Below, piece after piece: positions 30,849-41,067 of a stretch of 64,000 nucleotides of DNA. Origin of the DNA: Trichomonas vaginalis G3 (lineage: Eukaryota; Parabasalia; Trichomonadida; Trichomonadidae); the NCBI RefSeq assembly GCF_026262505.1, contig NC_067206.1:39011660-39075659 (forward strand). Direction: 5' to 3'. The notes beneath the pieces were generated by a model, which was not told the DNA's origin, ran no database searches, and saw only the letters and a program-made list of their open reading frames with translations. The first letter of the stretch is position 1; the number at the start of each line of letters is the position of its first letter. The translations under genes were made by a program, and so were the position numbers.

Positions 30849-32113
30849 GAATGTTTTGATGGGACGGGCTTACTGAGCATTGGCTCATCCCATCAAAACA
30901 TTCCATTCAAAACTCTGGCCTTCATCGAGGCCAGAGCTCACAATTCATCTCCTCAGAGCCAAGTTCCTCGACGGTCGTCCTCATTAGGCACGATCCGAGA
31001 GGAACTTGGCTCTTCATTAAAATCACAAGCTCTGGCCTTAGCAGTGGCCAGAGCTTTCAAAAACAATCCTCAGGGCCGAGTTTTGCGATGATCGTCGATC
31101 ATGTCGACAGTCTCGCAAGAACTCGGCCCTGAAAGACATACAGATACAGGCTCCGGCCCCAGCAAAGGTCAGGGCTTCGTTTTAAATACCCAGGGCTGGC
31201 TTTCTCAAATGCAGCCCTTATCCCGGGCGGCAGGAGCGGAATCCGGCCTTGGGATACTTACCAAACGAAGCTCTGACCCTAGCAAAGGCCAGAGCCTACA
31301 AATGCAATCCTCAGGGCCGATTTTGAGGGAGATCGTCCACATCATTGATGATCTCCTCTCATTTCGGCCCTGAAAGAAAGAAATACACAGGCCCGGCTCA
31401 TAGCAAAGGCCAGGGCTTCGCTTTAAATTCATAGGGCCGGCTTTCTCAAATGCCGCCCTTATCCCAGGCGGCAGGAGCGAAAACCGGCCCCGGGAATCCT
31501 ACAATACCAAGCTCTGGCTCCTACTCAGGCCAGAGCCTGCAAAATTCATCCTCAGGGCCGAGTTTTGCGATGATCATCCACATGATAGACATTCTCGCAG
31601 AAACTCGGCCCTGAAAGACGTAATATCACAGTCTCTGGCCTCAGTAGAGGCCAGAGCCTCGCTTACATTACTCAGAGCCGGCTTTCTCAAATGCCGTCCT
31701 GATCTATGGCGGCAGGAGAGAAATCCGGCCCTGGGAAGCATGAAATACGAAGATCTGGCCTTATAAGAGGCCAGAATCTGCAAATACTTCCTTCTCTACA
31801 GATTATGATCCAATGTAACACAGAAAGCCTAGAAGGAAGCCCTTTCTCAAGGTTAAGACTTCCTTCCTGGCTTTCTGATACTGGATGGAGTGGAGTTTGG
31901 CTTCCATTGCAACTCCTTCCAGGAAGATCAAATGATTACACAAAAGTCATGGCAATTGTATTCTAACACTATAAATACAATTGCCATGGCCTACAATTGC
32001 GAGTGCCTGCTGCTTCAGCAGAGATTTGCAGCAGACACTCGCAATGTTAACCAAAATTCGTCTAAAAGTTAGAAGATGGGCTTTTTCTCAAGGTCAAAGT
32101 CCATTTCCTAACC
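30849..32113 (+). repeat. Array of about twenty consecutive hairpins
   Basis: Short hairpins (about 29 nt, e.g. GCTCTGGCC...GGCCAGAGC at 31029-31054) alternate with long ones (about 63 nt). The long ones come in two types: B, TCAGGGCCGAGTT...AACTCGGCCCTGA (31070-31132, 31310-31372, 31552-31614), and C, CAGGGCCGGCTTTCTC... CCGGCCCTGGG (31189-31253, 31432-31493, 31673-31734). B and C alternate, giving a higher-order period of about 241 bp. Other hairpins flank them: 30849-30903, 30954-31013, 31822-31876, 31949-31987, 31996-32045 and 32068-32113. The array is far richer in GC than its surroundings. Open frames in it are side effects of this composition. No known RNA family is recognised. Confidence 0.9.
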
Positions 32114-32573
32114 TTCTTATTATTAAAATAACCATTTTGACAGATTATTATTTTTTATCCCGGCATCATCAGCTTGTCATTCTAAGCTTATCATTTTCAG
32201 CTTATACTTATAAATTCTAAAACAGTGATTATTGAATTCACGAAATAGAACACCACATTAAGAAATATTATTTACTAACTTTTTCAATAATTAAAAAATA
32301 TCAATGATACTTAAGTGTCATCACATACAACACATTCTTATGATCATCATAATATATATTATAGAATATTGCATAATAATCCAAATTCAATTTCAATATT
32401 AAAGTGTACTATCCATTATCTCTTGACATCATAACATACTCAACGAGTACTGATCATATGCTATTGATCAAGCCTTTAAAACAAACTATATATATGATTG
32501 CTTTAAATTGACCAAAAAATTGAATACTTGCTTTAAATTGACCGTTCAATTTAAAGTTCGTCCCCTCAAAGAT

Positions 32574-33606
32574 GCTTTCTACCTATAGGATTTACATGAA
32601 TATATAACTGAATCATTCCAAAACCTAATATTTAATAAAAAAAATTAAAAAATATTGAAAGTAGAAAAAATAAATAGTACATACATTGTAAATTTGTTTG
32701 GCTTAATTCTTTTTGTATTTGGCAATATTTCATTTTTGGCGGTTAAACGGTTTGGTCGAATCTCCTTTTTGGATTTTAATTATATTTTCTCACGAATCAT
32801 ACTATGTAAATACCAATTTTGATGCGAGCCTGAAATCAACGTTTTTCAAATGCAAAAATTTTTCTTTAGTAAATTCATAAAAAATATGATAAATAGATAC
32901 TACATTGTATAAAAATAATATTTAATTTATTTAATTTGACTTTTATTTCCTTAAACTATCTCATTAGGTCATGATATCAAAAACAAATAAAAAGTACAAA
33001 ATATTTATATTTAGTATGTGCTCTAACTAGTGATGCTATTCTCGCATTCTAGAACACGATATTCATCGAGTTATGATTTAAACAAAAATTACCACCAAAA
33101 TAAAAGTGACGATGATACCTGGAAATGAAGGGTACTTATTGAGAAAACTCAAAACTTGCGTTGAAAATCGAATATATTATGTATAAAGATTTATATATAA
33201 AAAGGTATGCAGAAGAAATTTTTTTTAAGATAAAACATTAAAATATGGACAAAAAATATCAAATTTGCTTAATATTAAAGAATTTCAATTTTTTTTGGAT
33301 TTGAAAACTATAGAAGTAGTTTATTTTTGAATTATATGATAAATAAATTTTCAACTTCTACTCATCAAATGGAAAATAAATTTGATAGATTTTATTTTTG
33401 GTCATACCATCCATCTGTATCCTCAGTTCATCGAACATCGACATAAACACACAGACACAAGATAAATTACGCTATTTAATGGCCGTTTTAATCCAATACC
33501 ACTTGAATTTAGTAAATTTTTTGAATCCGTACCACAAACAGCATTTACCATTTGTACACAAGTCTAATAACATATATAAAAATATTAAAGATTCCAAATC
33601 TCAATG
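32574..33606. other. AT-rich intergenic DNA upstream of RPS7
   Basis: I see no gene or ordered repeat. Confidence 0.5.
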
Positions 33607-33648
33607 GCTTAGAACGATAGATCAGCGGTTATGGTCTGCCTTTTGTCT
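33607..33648 (+). promoter_or_regulatory. RPS7 core promoter, M3/Myb-like and M5-like motifs
   Basis: GAACGATAGATCA (about 33612-33624) contains AACGATA, resembling the Myb recognition/M3 core element known in T. vaginalis promoters. CTGCCTTTTGTCT (33636-33648) resembles the CCTTT-type start-site motif. It lies directly before the ATG at 33649 and supports that start. The assignment is from memory of motif shape. The same sequence precedes the second copy. Confidence 0.45.
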
Positions 33649-34155
33649 ATGTCTGAAACTGTCACCGCTGCTTTCAACGAAATTGCTGCTGGCAAGCCAG
33701 AGCTTAAGGATCTTAAGATCGAATCCGTCAAGGAAGTCAAATCAGAGGGCGCCACAGTTCTTGTTATCACAGTTCCATACAAACAAATCAAGGCCTTCCA
33801 ATCCGCCCAAGCCACATTCCTTCCAGATCTCGAGAAGAAGCTTAATGCCCAAATCTGCATTATTGGCAAGCACCGTGCATTCCCCAAGACACCAGAACAC
33901 GGTCGCCGCTTCAAGGCCATCCGCAACTACGGCCGTACACTCCGTTCAGTCAACGATGCCATTCTTGACGATCTTGTCTTCCCAACAGCTATCGTTGGCA
34001 AGCGTGTCCATTACGATGTCAATGGCAAGCAAGTTACAAGAGTTATCCTCGACAAGCACGATGCTACTCGTGTTGAGGAGCGCCTTTCTGGCTTTGCTGC
34101 TGCCTACAACCGCCTTACAGGCATCGTTTCAGTTTTCGAGGTTGCTCAGAACTAA
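33649..34155 (+). CDS. RPS7: 40S ribosomal protein S7 (eS7), copy 1
   Basis: The 168-residue protein from MSETVTAAFNEI matches eukaryotic eS7 along its length: VLVITVPYKQIKAFQSAQ, LEKKLNAQICIIGKHRAFPK, RTLRSVNDAILDDLVFPTAIVGKR and the DKHDATRVEERLSGFAAAYNRLTG tail. eS7 is a small-subunit protein needed for late 18S maturation. Codon use is GC-rich at third positions, unlike the elements around it, as expected for a highly expressed host gene. An ATG at 33631 would add MVCLLS, but the start-site-like motif between the two ATGs favours 33649. The Polinton insertion lies 190 bp past the stop. Confidence 0.95.
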   Translation: MSETVTAAFNEIAAGKPELKDLKIESVKEVKSEGATVLVITVPYKQIKAFQSAQATFLPDLEKKLNAQICIIGKHRAFPKTPEHGRRFKAIRNYGRTLRSVNDAILDDLVFPTAIVGKRVHYDVNGKQVTRVILDKHDATRVEERLSGFAAAYNRLTGIVSVFEVAQN

Positions 34156-34338
34156 ATCAGCATTACTTTATATTAATAAAAGAGAAAATTGCCTAAATCA
34201 ATGTCGAAATTACTTCAAAAAATCAAATTACTAAAATACAATATATCACTCAAAATCATTGATAAGTATTTAAGATATATACTACATTGGCTTGTACATT
34301 AAGTTTAAATTAGAAAATAATTTTTTTTAAAAATATAT

Positions 34339-34344
34339 TTTTGA
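34339..34344. repeat. Target-site duplication TTTTGA (left)
   Basis: TTTTGA directly precedes the Polinton left end and is repeated at 54463-54468 directly after the right end. Six base pairs is the usual Polinton duplication. Confidence 0.9.
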
Positions 34345-34730
34345 AGTAGTATATGTTGAAGGGTTGTGTGACTATTTTTGTAAACGTAAGAATTCATACA
34401 ATATTGAACGATTTTGTATCATTTTTTTTAACATATGAAGTAAAAAATGTATGATTCTTACGGTTTTTATTCTTACGTTTTTGAATAAATCAAGATTTAA
34501 AAATATTCAAAAATGTAAGACATTTACACTCAGCCCATACATAATGTAATAAACACATTAAAAAAAATTAACATTAATTAAAAAATTTATTTTTTATCTT
34601 TTATAAAAGAAGCTATATATATATAGATGATGTCAGATATTCCGCGATTAATTAAACATTGTTTAAATCCTGAATGGAATCAATGGAGTCATAATCAAAG
34701 ACCTCATAAACGAGTAAAAGAAATTAGAAA
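34345..34730 (+). repeat. Polinton terminal inverted repeat, left
   Basis: Nearly identical to the reverse complement of 54078-54462. It contains CGTAAGAATTCATACAATAT and other short inverted motifs. It ends with a remnant of the terminal gene (MMSDIPRLIKHCLNPEWNQW, 34627-34734), whose full version is at 16415. Confidence 0.9.
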
Positions 34731-35099
34731 CTAATGATTATTTGAATTTATGAAATCAATTATTTGATTCATTCTTTCTTCAATCTCTTCTATTCTTTTT
34801 GTTAAATCATCAATTTTCATTAATGAGGTGATTCTTGATTGAGGAATAGATTTCAAACTAACCACCCCCTTTATTTTTGAAATTTTGAATCCATCAACTT
34901 TAAACATTTTATTCAATTTACACGTTGTCAATTCTTCAAATAATTTTTTATTATTAGCATAATAGTCATTAAATTCTTTAACAGATGAAAAAATTTTTAT
35001 TTCAGTAATTGGTTTAACAACGTTTATTTTTTGTTGAACATTTACACTTTCATTTATTTCTTCCTCCTCTGTTCCATTTATTTTTAAAATCGGTTTCAT
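34731..35099 (-). CDS. Uncharacterised Polinton protein, 122 aa
   Basis: Identical to the product at 28964-29332: acidic N-terminus, alpha/beta middle, C-terminal coiled coil. It is read toward the element end, against the virion genes. No family is recognised. Identity in two separate copies argues for recent spread of both. Confidence 0.65.
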   Translation of the reverse strand: MKPILKINGTEEEEINESVNVQQKINVVKPITEIKIFSSVKEFNDYYANNKKLFEELTTCKLNKMFKVDGFKISKIKGVVSLKSIPQSRITSLMKIDDLTKRIEEIEERMNQIIDFINSNNH

Positions 35100-35165
35100 T
35101 TATCATTAAATAAAAATTAGAATATAAGTGATGAAAATGAATTTTTAATTAATGTTAAATCAGAA

Positions 35166-35402
35166 ATGGCGGCAGGATTCTTTAAAAAATTATGGGATGG
35201 AATTAAGAAAGCTGCGGGTTGGGTTTATAAAAAGGTTATTAAACCTGTTGCAAACTTTTTGGCACCAGTAGCGAAAACGGCTGGAACTATCATAGGTGGA
35301 GTATTAGGTACTAAAGCAGGTAATCCAGCGATGGGAGCACAAGCGGGTAACGCAATTGGTGGAATTGCTGAAGGAATACTTAATAAAATAGGAGGTAAAT
35401 AG
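35166..35402 (+). CDS. Small amphipathic/glycine-rich protein, 78 aa
   Basis: It starts MAAGFFKKLWDGIKKAAGWV, an amphipathic Lys/Trp helix. A Pro/Ala hydrophobic part and a Gly-zipper segment (TIIGGVLGTKAGNPAMGAQA) follow. This looks like a small membrane-active or virion peptide. Adenovirus protein VI-like or phage-lysis-like roles are possible by analogy only. A paralogue with the same start lies opposite at 35637. Confidence 0.55.
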   Translation: MAAGFFKKLWDGIKKAAGWVYKKVIKPVANFLAPVAKTAGTIIGGVLGTKAGNPAMGAQAGNAIGGIAEGILNKIGGK

Positions 35403-35422
35403 TGGAAAAATAAATATTATTT

Positions 35423-35637
35423 TTATCTTAGTATCGGTTGTAGTCTTTGATAAACTTTTTCTCCTTTATTTAAAATTTCTCTTATTGGGGCAGCTTTTGG
35501 CGTTATTGATTCAGCAACGTCACTAATTGCTTCTTTATTCTTAAATATCCAATTTGCCCCCTTCTTCAATGTTTCCCAAACTTTACTCGCCCTCTTTTTA
35601 CTCTATCCCACAGTTTCTTAAATATACCTGCAGCCAT
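35423..35637 (-). pseudogene. Paralogue of the small amphipathic protein
   Basis: The minus strand begins MAAGIFKKLWDRVKRG, matching MAAGFFKKLWDGIKKA of the preceding convergent gene, and ends with coding texture KVYQRLQPILR. It has about one break. The pair faces each other tail to tail. Confidence 0.5.
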
Positions 35638-35705
35638 AGTTGATTATTTCATTAAAATTAAAAATTCATTTTCATCTTTTAATTTTGATTTTTATTTATT
35701 AATAA

Positions 35706-37353
35706 ATGACGACTAACTATTTGGTGCCAAACACTAAACCGATTAATGGAAATGTATTTCATTCATTCGAAAAGATAAATGAAATATTCGCAAAGAATGA
35801 CGGTAGAAGATATTATAGAGAACTTGAAAGTTCATGCTATGACTCTGATGCTCCATATTTTGATGATAAACAAACTCATTTAAGAATTACAAATCCAGCT
35901 CATGATGTGAACCAATTAGGTGACACATATATTAAACGCAAAGTTAAAGCAACTCTTGTTTCAAATAAAGCTTTCACATGTGATGCCGCTTTTAAATGCA
36001 TGCGTTTATTCGTTGGTTACAAATCATCAAATCAAAGCTTTAAACAATTAGAAGTAGAAACTGAAAGAGGTGATGCCGGTTATCTTCAAATGGATTGCGC
36101 CCGTGAATCTTTCGCATTTGCAACATATAAACCAAAATCAGAAAGGAAAGTTAAAAAGTTTGTTCATTCGTTATATAATAATGTTCAAAAATATGATAAC
36201 TCAGTATGTGGTAAATATATTGACCCTTCAGAAGTTTTCAAGAACGCAAATAAAGAAGTTGATATCACTTTTGATATGATTATTCCGGTAAATGATTTGT
36301 TAGCATTTCAGGCGTTCGATGATTATCCTAAATCATTTGGTGAAATCATTCTTAAATATTATGTTTTCAGGGATACTTTAGTATTTTGTCAGGTTGACCC
36401 GTTAAGAGTTGCTGATTTACAAAATTACGTTTATGAAAAGATAACTGATGAAAATTATGAAAAGATTATGAATCATGTTTATAAATATGATCGCAAATTC
36501 CAACAAATCGGACTTCCTGCCAAATTAATTACAGGCTTAGCTGCTACATCTGCTGACGCAACAGTTGATGACGTTATTATTTCATGCACAAAGATGGAAG
36601 TTTTAGAGGATAAATGTATTACACCAGGATACGGTTTAATTGAAGAATCAGTTAAAGCAATACCACGTTTATTCAGTAAGGAAGATCCATTCATGATTCC
36701 AGCTCAACATATTGACGTTCGTTCACTAAATGGAGGTTGCATCACTCCTGAAGGTATCAGCTCGGATTTCTCATACGCTCTTCATAATGTTACAGATGTT
36801 GTGTTAACATTTCCGAAGAATGCAATGCAAAGAACAGTTTTAGAAAATCCAATGCTTCGAGGTCTTCAGGTCACTATAGATTCCAGAAACTTCCCCGATC
36901 AAGCGATGACCACAGTGGTGACATATTCTTTACACGTATGCTTCAAGCTTCTGATTTGGATGGAGTGAATGAATGCACGGAAGAATACGAGGACTCATTA
37001 ACTAGACCACTGAATGATGATGATGGCTTACCATTAGCTAGAACATGGAAAGACCAAACTTCATTCTTATGCACTATTCCAGTTCAACGTGATGGAGCGG
37101 GTATATTCTTTGATGGATTAAAACTTTCAACTCACAAGTTACAGTACAAGTGAAAGCTTATCCAATCATTCAGGGTGAAAATGACACTTACTGTTCAAAG
37201 GTGACAAATCCTCCTCAGGTTTGGTTTACTAGGACTACATATTGGACATGGACACCGGATGAAGGTTTGAAATATCATCCAACAGGTACACCACCGCAGT
37301 ATAGAAGTTCATATGATGAAATATTGATGAATAGAAATGTTTTAAAATTATAA
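35706..37353 (+). pseudogene. Major capsid protein (double jelly roll)
   Basis: The start ATG lies in AATAAATG. The first 400 residues show the double-jelly-roll plan: KRKVKATLVSNKAFTCDAAF, MRLFVGYKSS, VNDLLAFQAFDDYPKSFGEI, then ISCTKMEVLEDKCITPGYG and QHIDVRSLNGGCITPEG. The final part carries a jelly-roll end (RDGAGIFFDGLKLS, QVWFTRTTYWTWTPDEG). It is the Polinton hexon-like shell protein. The copy has about two breaks. Confidence 0.8.
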
Positions 37354-37365
37354 TTTATTTTTGAT

Positions 37366-38194
37366 TAAATAGATTTAAATTCATCCACCCCTTATGAAGA
37401 ATTAGCAGGAGTATATAATACATACGTAGATGATATGATTAATGAAGCATTGAGTGATAATAGAAATGCTCTATCTAAGGAAAAATTAATGAAAATTCCA
37501 TATTCTGAATGTTACTTAAATTCAATCACTGCAGCAATTGGTAAACAAAATAAAGGTAAAACATTAAACGATATTAAAACAAATTATCATTATTGCTAAC
37601 ACTTCCCCCATTCACATGTGTTAATTTATATCAACCGTTCAGTTCACCTTCAGATGATACATTTGAATCTTTAAAGCATTTAATCAAAATTCCAATTATT
37701 TATTTATCACAAGAAGAAGCAGAAGATTATTTAAAAAACTTTTTAATGTATAAAGAATTATATAATACAATCAAGAAGCAAGGATTAGAGGATAAAATTA
37801 TTGATAAACAACGGGATGAATTATTTGAAACACTTTCTATTTCAAATTTTGATAGAGAATTTTTGCATTCACTCATTTTTCTAGATGATGCAGTGAAATC
37901 AAAACTAATAACAAATGAGAAATCATATTTTAATCAGTTATTAACTCAATGTCGACACATTCAGTGTTCATTCTTCATGGCTGTTCAATACTTCAAAGCA
38001 TTAAGCACAAACATTAAATCAAATCTATCAACCCTTTTCATTTTCAGTGGGTTTAGTCGTCAACAGTTGAACGTTATGCTTATCAAGTGAATTTACCAAT
38101 GAGCATTAATGAACTTTACACACAATATCAGCAATTAGGTGAACATGGAAAAATAATAGTTGATTTAAATAAAGGAAGTGTTAAATTTGATTAA
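37366..38194 (+). pseudogene. A32/FtsK-HerA-type packaging ATPase
   Basis: Walker A GKQNKGKT precedes Walker B SLIFLDDA and the CSFFMAVQYFKAL sensor-like strand. The end (FIFSGFSRQQLNVML) matches LFPGFSEDDFMELM in the family-2 ATPase at 4199-5074. It is the genome-packaging motor of the presumed virion. The copy has about two breaks. Confidence 0.7.
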
Positions 38195-38234
38195 CTTTTT
38201 ATAATTAATTTTTATTTTTTATTTATAATTAAAC

Positions 38235-39134
38235 ATGACAGAAATAGCAAATCTTCTACAGGTTCCATTAAAACAAGGGACAAACAAAAAGGGTGCATAT
38301 AATAGAACTATGAAAGTTCCTGATGGAATGAAAGAATTAGTTCATATTGTTGCTGGTCTTCAAAAAGATGTTAAACAAATGAGAAACGTTTTAACATTAC
38401 CAGAAGCTCAAGCATATGCCAAACGTCATGGTCCAAATTGGGAAGCACACGAAGCAGACATTACGGGTCCAAATGGAAAACCTGATGGTATAAATGAAGT
38501 TTTCGTTACTGATGGTCAAGGTAATATTAAAGTCATAAATGGTTATAAATTAACTGTATCTGATTATCCTAAACGTAAAGCATATAATGAACGTTATCCT
38601 ATGCAATTTGATGAAAATGGAAAAGCTGTTAAACAATACATTGGAGAAGGTGAAAATGGTCCAATTAATTCATACCGTCATAATCCATATTCTTATTTCA
38701 ATGAAGAATTAAATGCTATTGAAGAGGGACCGGATGGATTACCACGATATTCTAACCAGTTTGATGGTCAATATGCAAATATTAGACCTGAAATTTCAGC
38801 TAAGAAATTCTTTAAAGTTGCTTTATTCGATCCAGTTTTCGCAAATGTTAAAGATGAACTTAAACAGCAATTCCAACCAATTATAGTAGCAAGAATTGCA
38901 TCAGGTGCTTTATCTCAAGCATTCAAAGATTTAATTAAGAAACCATTATATCAGCAACGAGGTTTAACTTATGATTTAGTTAAGGAATCAGATAAAAGAA
39001 AATTTGAGAAATCAGATGATTATAAGAATGCAATTAATGAATATATTCGGTCTATTAATTTCGATGAAACAGCTAAAAATCAACTTCATGAACAAATACA
39101 GGGAATAATAGATTCAAAAGTTCCAGCAAAATAA
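38235..39134 (+). CDS. Probable minor virion protein, 299 aa
   Basis: This frame is open throughout and starts [20 protein letters not shown]. The centre has the pattern [20 protein letters not shown] then [20 protein letters not shown]. Similar D-x-DG...VxDxxGN...VNGY...SDYPxRxAY segments occur in virion proteins of Polinton-related viruses, as far as I recall. The C-terminal half is helical. Its position between ATPase and penton-like genes fits a structural role. Confidence 0.5.
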   Translation: MTEIANLLQVPLKQGTNKKGAYNRTMKVPDGMKELVHIVAGLQKDVKQMRNVLTLPEAQAYAKRHGPNWEAHEADITGPNGKPDGINEVFVTDGQGNIKVINGYKLTVSDYPKRKAYNERYPMQFDENGKAVKQYIGEGENGPINSYRHNPYSYFNEELNAIEEGPDGLPRYSNQFDGQYANIRPEISAKKFFKVALFDPVFANVKDELKQQFQPIIVARIASGALSQAFKDLIKKPLYQQRGLTYDLVKESDKRKFEKSDDYKNAINEYIRSINFDETAKNQLHEQIQGIIDSKVPAK

Positions 39135-39167
39135 AAGTTTAAATATATTTTTTTTATTCGAATATAA

Positions 39168-39838
39168 ATGAGAAGACGTTTCACTAGTCAAAAGAACACT
39201 AACGCAAAAGCAGAGATTACGGTTGGTTATAACGTAAATGATGATAAATCACGAATTATTCAAAATGTTAAAGTTAATGTTAGCCCTGAATTAACAAGGT
39301 CAGCAACTCAACCAAATTTATTAACTCGTGACTTACCGAAGAATGAGGAGAATGAAGAAAACCATGAGAATGGAGACCCAATCATTTTATCTGAACCTGG
39401 TAAAGAACCTGTTGAAATTCCCACTTATCCAACATACCCCCACCTCTTTCATCAAACATCGAGAACCCATATAAAATAGACATTAATTCTGAATTAATGA
39501 AAATTTACCGTGATATAATAATTAATAATTATGATTCAATAATAAATTTAATTGACCAATCCGGTTTAATTATTTTACCTTATGAATCATTAATTCACAT
39601 TATCGCCATTCTTTGTGATGTTCAAGATTCAGACGTTAAGATTCAATTTTTCATAGATGATGAGGTTTCATGCTGCGGAACAGTTGCAAAAATAAATCCT
39701 ATAAAGGATATTAGCACAATTAAGATATCAAAGAACGGAACAACAACTGAACTTCATTTAACATATAATGATATTTATAATAAAATAGTTGATGAATATA
39801 AAATATCACTTGAAAAATTCTTTGTTAAGGCTATTTAA
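39168..39838 (+). pseudogene. Virion-block protein with SCCG motif
   Basis: A basic N-terminus (MRRRFTSQKNTNAKAEI), a VKVNVSPE strand, GKEPVEIPTYPTYP and a C-terminal part with DEVSCCG occur in this order. The family-2 protein at 8350-8928 has the same layout. The region has about one break. Function is unknown. Confidence 0.5.
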
Positions 39839-40313
39839 TATTCAAGCATTAACATTATCGAATAATAATCCTTTGAATCATAATCAATAATAATTGACCT
39901 TTCACCAGTTTCTATCGTTTGTTTTATTTCTTTTTGTTCCCCACTATCCGGATCGGTCATTGTAATTGTTTTTGTTATAGTATCAGCTTTATCTTTAACT
40001 TCAATCTTTTTTCCATCGGGATATTTAAACCAAAATTCCAAAAATTCGATATTGTCAATCTGTTCATATTTTAATCTATCAATTACATTTTTAATACCAT
40101 CTGAAAATCTTATGAAATGGTCATTATATGGGTTTGATTGAACTAAATTTGAATGAAGTGAAATATAACCGTTGATGAATATGACATCGACTCATATTTT
40201 CTGAAAACACTAAAATTTATAACATGAATGAATTTCTTATTCGTTGAATTTATGAATTCTTGAGGTAATCTTATTCTAGTTTTATTTATCACTGGAAAAT
40301 AACGCTTTACCAT
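39835..40313 (-). pseudogene. Small minus-strand protein, broken
   Basis: It starts MVKRYFPVINKTRIRLPQEF and ends with a beta-rich, charged part (EFWFKYPDGKKIEVKDKADT...). It lies against the direction of its neighbours. No family is recognised and the copy has about two breaks. It might be a small capsid-associated protein. Confidence 0.4.
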
Positions 40314-40332
40314 ATTTTTAATCGTAATAAAA

Positions 40333-41043
40333 ATGTCAATTATCAATATTATTTCGAATAATAACTGTGAATTAAATTTAACAGTTAGCGGAATTTATAA
40401 TGTTACTCTCGTTTCTGTGAGTGGTAAATTTAATCCCATTCTTTTAGACCCTTCAGATTATATATCATTTATTAAAGATGACCATGAAAAAACGTATGAT
40501 ATGTATATAAATAATGTGATAGCGAAATGGGATATTAACACGATTTTAAGTTATTTAAATGAATCATTTATCGTATGGTATGAAGAAAATTTTAAATCAA
40601 AACCTGATAAACTTTTTGAACTTGATGAAATAAATAACCTTATTAAATTCCCGCTGAAAATTAAATTTTGTTCTCCTCATCTTCGTTCATTGTTGGGGAT
40701 ATTAAATTTTGAAAAAGATGTTGGGGATGTTTTGTATTCTGACACTGGTTCCAATTTCATTTTAATCAAACGTGATAAAGTTAATACCCCAATGAGATTT
40801 TCACATCAAACATTAGACCCTAACTCTTACCCATCAATACAAAACATTTTATCCATCAACTTAAACACATTTTCTTTATCATATCCGTTTCAATTATCCG
40901 GGAATTCATTTATTCTTCATTCAAAAGATTTATCAAATATTAAATTTAGAATAACTGACCTATTTGATTGTGATTTAGAATTTATGAATGAAATATTATG
41001 GCAATTTCAAATAGAGAAAATAGTTGATGAGATAACGGATTAA
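40333..41043 (+). CDS. Penton-like minor capsid protein
   Basis: This 236-residue open frame is beta-rich. Its strand order matches the family-2 protein at 7295-8101: NPILLDPSDYISFI near the N-terminus and LSNIKFRITDLFDCDLEF near the C-terminus, with a NSFILHSKDLSNIKFR linker typical of viral minor capsid jelly rolls. A vertex (penton) role is inferred. It starts 19 bp from the divergent gene at 40313. Confidence 0.5.
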   Translation: MSIINIISNNNCELNLTVSGIYNVTLVSVSGKFNPILLDPSDYISFIKDDHEKTYDMYINNVIAKWDINTILSYLNESFIVWYEENFKSKPDKLFELDEINNLIKFPLKIKFCSPHLRSLLGILNFEKDVGDVLYSDTGSNFILIKRDKVNTPMRFSHQTLDPNSYPSIQNILSINLNTFSLSYPFQLSGNSFILHSKDLSNIKFRITDLFDCDLEFMNEILWQFQIEKIVDEITD

Positions 41044-41067
41044 ATATTTATTTTTAAATTGTAATAA

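Larger units (their letters stand above)
29829..32565. mobile_element. Non-autonomous MULE-like DNA transposon carrying a hairpin array
   Basis: The ends are 38-bp inverted repeats beginning GGGGACGAACTTTAAATTGA (29829-29866 and 32528-32565) that differ at one base. TCAAAGAT flanks both sides (29821-29828 and 32566-32573). If one terminal C is counted as flank, the duplication is 9 bp, CTCAAAGAT. G-rich ends with 8-9 bp duplications fit Mutator-like or Merlin elements; the family is not certain. The end repeat is itself self-complementary (CTTTAAATTGA/TCAATTTAAAG). No transposase is present. The cargo is the hairpin array described separately. Confidence 0.85.
33607..34231 (+). repeat. 625-bp inverted duplication carrying RPS7, left copy
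   Basis: From GCTTAGAACGATAG to AATCAAATTAC the segment is nearly identical to the reverse complement of 54579-55203. It covers promoter, gene and about 75 bp of 3' DNA. Beyond these limits the sequences differ, so the unit is a compact gene-sized duplication. Confidence 0.9.

Noticed and set aside
31101-31966. Several open frames in the hairpin array
   Set aside because: They exist on both strands because the GC-rich hairpins lack stops. No conserved protein pattern is present and the frames break at unit borders.
33631-33648. RPS7 start at the upstream ATG (MVCLLS extension)
   Set aside because: The extension overlaps a start-site-like CCTTTT motif and is not found in eS7 proteins; kept only as an alternative.
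33398-34234. A 278-aa frame overlapping RPS7 on the same strand
   Set aside because: It is the shifted frame of the GC-biased RPS7 gene; Ser/Leu-rich product with no domain. The same shadow exists over copy 2.
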